A stretch of DNA of 5,442 bases. It comes from Allomeiothermus sp035760705. GTDB taxonomy: Bacteria > Deinococcota > Deinococci > Deinococcales > Thermaceae. The notes under the pieces were generated by a model that searched no databases, was not told the origin of the DNA, and worked only from the letters and a program-made list of their open reading frames with translations. How positions within the stretch are numbered: the stretch's first letter is position 1; every line of letters begins with the position of its first letter. Below are positions 5,169-5,442 of this stretch, in pieces. The stretch spans positions 1-5,442 of the forward strand of contig DASTSL010000022.1 of NCBI GenBank assembly GCA_035760705.1, given 5' to 3'. Both the position numbers and the translations under genes were made by a program.

Positions 5169-5197
5169 TTGACAATACCCGGAGGGGTTGCTACACT
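5169..5197 (+). promoter_or_regulatory. Strong promoter of the 16S rRNA gene
   Basis: A consensus -35 TTGACA (5169-5174) is followed by an optimal 17-bp spacer and a TACACT -10 box (5192-5197). TG at 5189-5190 adds an extended -10 motif. Transcription should begin near 5203-5206, giving a leader of about 100 nt before mature 16S rRNA. This is by far the best sigma-70-type promoter in the window, as expected for rRNA, and it fires away from the minus-strand operon. Confidence 0.9.
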
Positions 5198-5203
5198 ACT
5201 CGG

Positions 5204-5303
5204 TGCTGCTTGAGGGAAACCGAGAGCGGGCGAACCTTGAAAAGGAAGATCAGCAAGCCACAAAACCCTTACCTTTGAACCACACAGGTAATCCTGTGAG
5301 CCA
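5204..5303 (+). other. 16S rRNA leader with boxA-like motif and hairpin
   Basis: The transcribed spacer between promoter and mature 16S holds short structural elements. CCTT-GAA-AAGG can form a mini-hairpin at 5235-5245. TTACCTTTGAACCACA (5269-5284) shares the CTTTGAA core of the boxA antitermination site of rRNA leaders. CACAGG-TAAT-CCTGTG (5283-5298) forms a perfect 6-bp tetraloop hairpin ending about 5 nt before mature 16S. The partner of the long processing stem would lie beyond the 16S 3' end and is not in the window. Confidence 0.5.

Positions 5304-5442
<139 letters not shown>

Noticed and set aside
5048..5263. N-terminal extension of the DUF3187-like protein to a start at 5263
   Set aside because: It would put 72 residues before an evident signal peptide and run through the rRNA promoter; ATG 5047 behind a TAAACT box explains everything.

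Overview
The window looks like an ordinary chromosomal segment of a Thermaceae bacterium, probably Meiothermus or a close relative. The support is: a GC-rich sequence; the first ~139 nt of a 16S rRNA gene that read as Deinococcus-Thermus in type; -10 boxes lying directly against start codons with no Shine-Dalgarno, as is common in that phylum; and housekeeping genes. The genus assignment rests on recall of 16S sequences, not on a search. I see no phage, transposon, CRISPR, toxin-antitoxin or defence island.

Layout. 1-820 (+): a stand-alone Pol-beta-type nucleotidyltransferase of unknown substrate, starting with GTG behind a TAAAAT box. 821-981: a gap with an inverted repeat and a promoter. 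982-1464 (+): a small four-helix membrane protein resembling CvpA. 1465-1592: convergent gap with a perfect 10-bp hairpin, probably a shared terminator. 1593-2147 (-): msrA. 2148-2278: gap with short hairpins and an unproven 33-codon frame. 2279-3247 (-): pfkA. 3305-4111 (-): rsmI. 4172-5047 (-): exported DUF3187-like protein, probably an outer-membrane barrel. 5048-5303: divergent control region with the minus-strand promoter and a very strong rRNA promoter. 5304-5442 (+): 5' end of the 16S rRNA gene, cut by the window edge.

How the parts relate. The four minus-strand genes (DUF3187-like, rsmI, pfkA, msrA) run in one direction with gaps of 57-131 bp and no strong terminator between them, so read-through is plausible, although rsmI seems to have its own promoter. 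The 16S rRNA gene fires away from them. RsmI methylates 16S rRNA, so an rRNA-modifying enzyme lies about 1.2 kb from a copy of its substrate gene. PfkA is the committed step of glycolysis and MsrA repairs oxidised methionine; no shared pathway is evident.

The points most worth a second look are regulatory: repeated leaderless-type promoters, a 9-bp inverted repeat that can bury the pfkA start codon, inverted repeats around the divergent rRNA control region, and a strong excess of the palindrome CTCGAG. I did not find a convincing new biological system.
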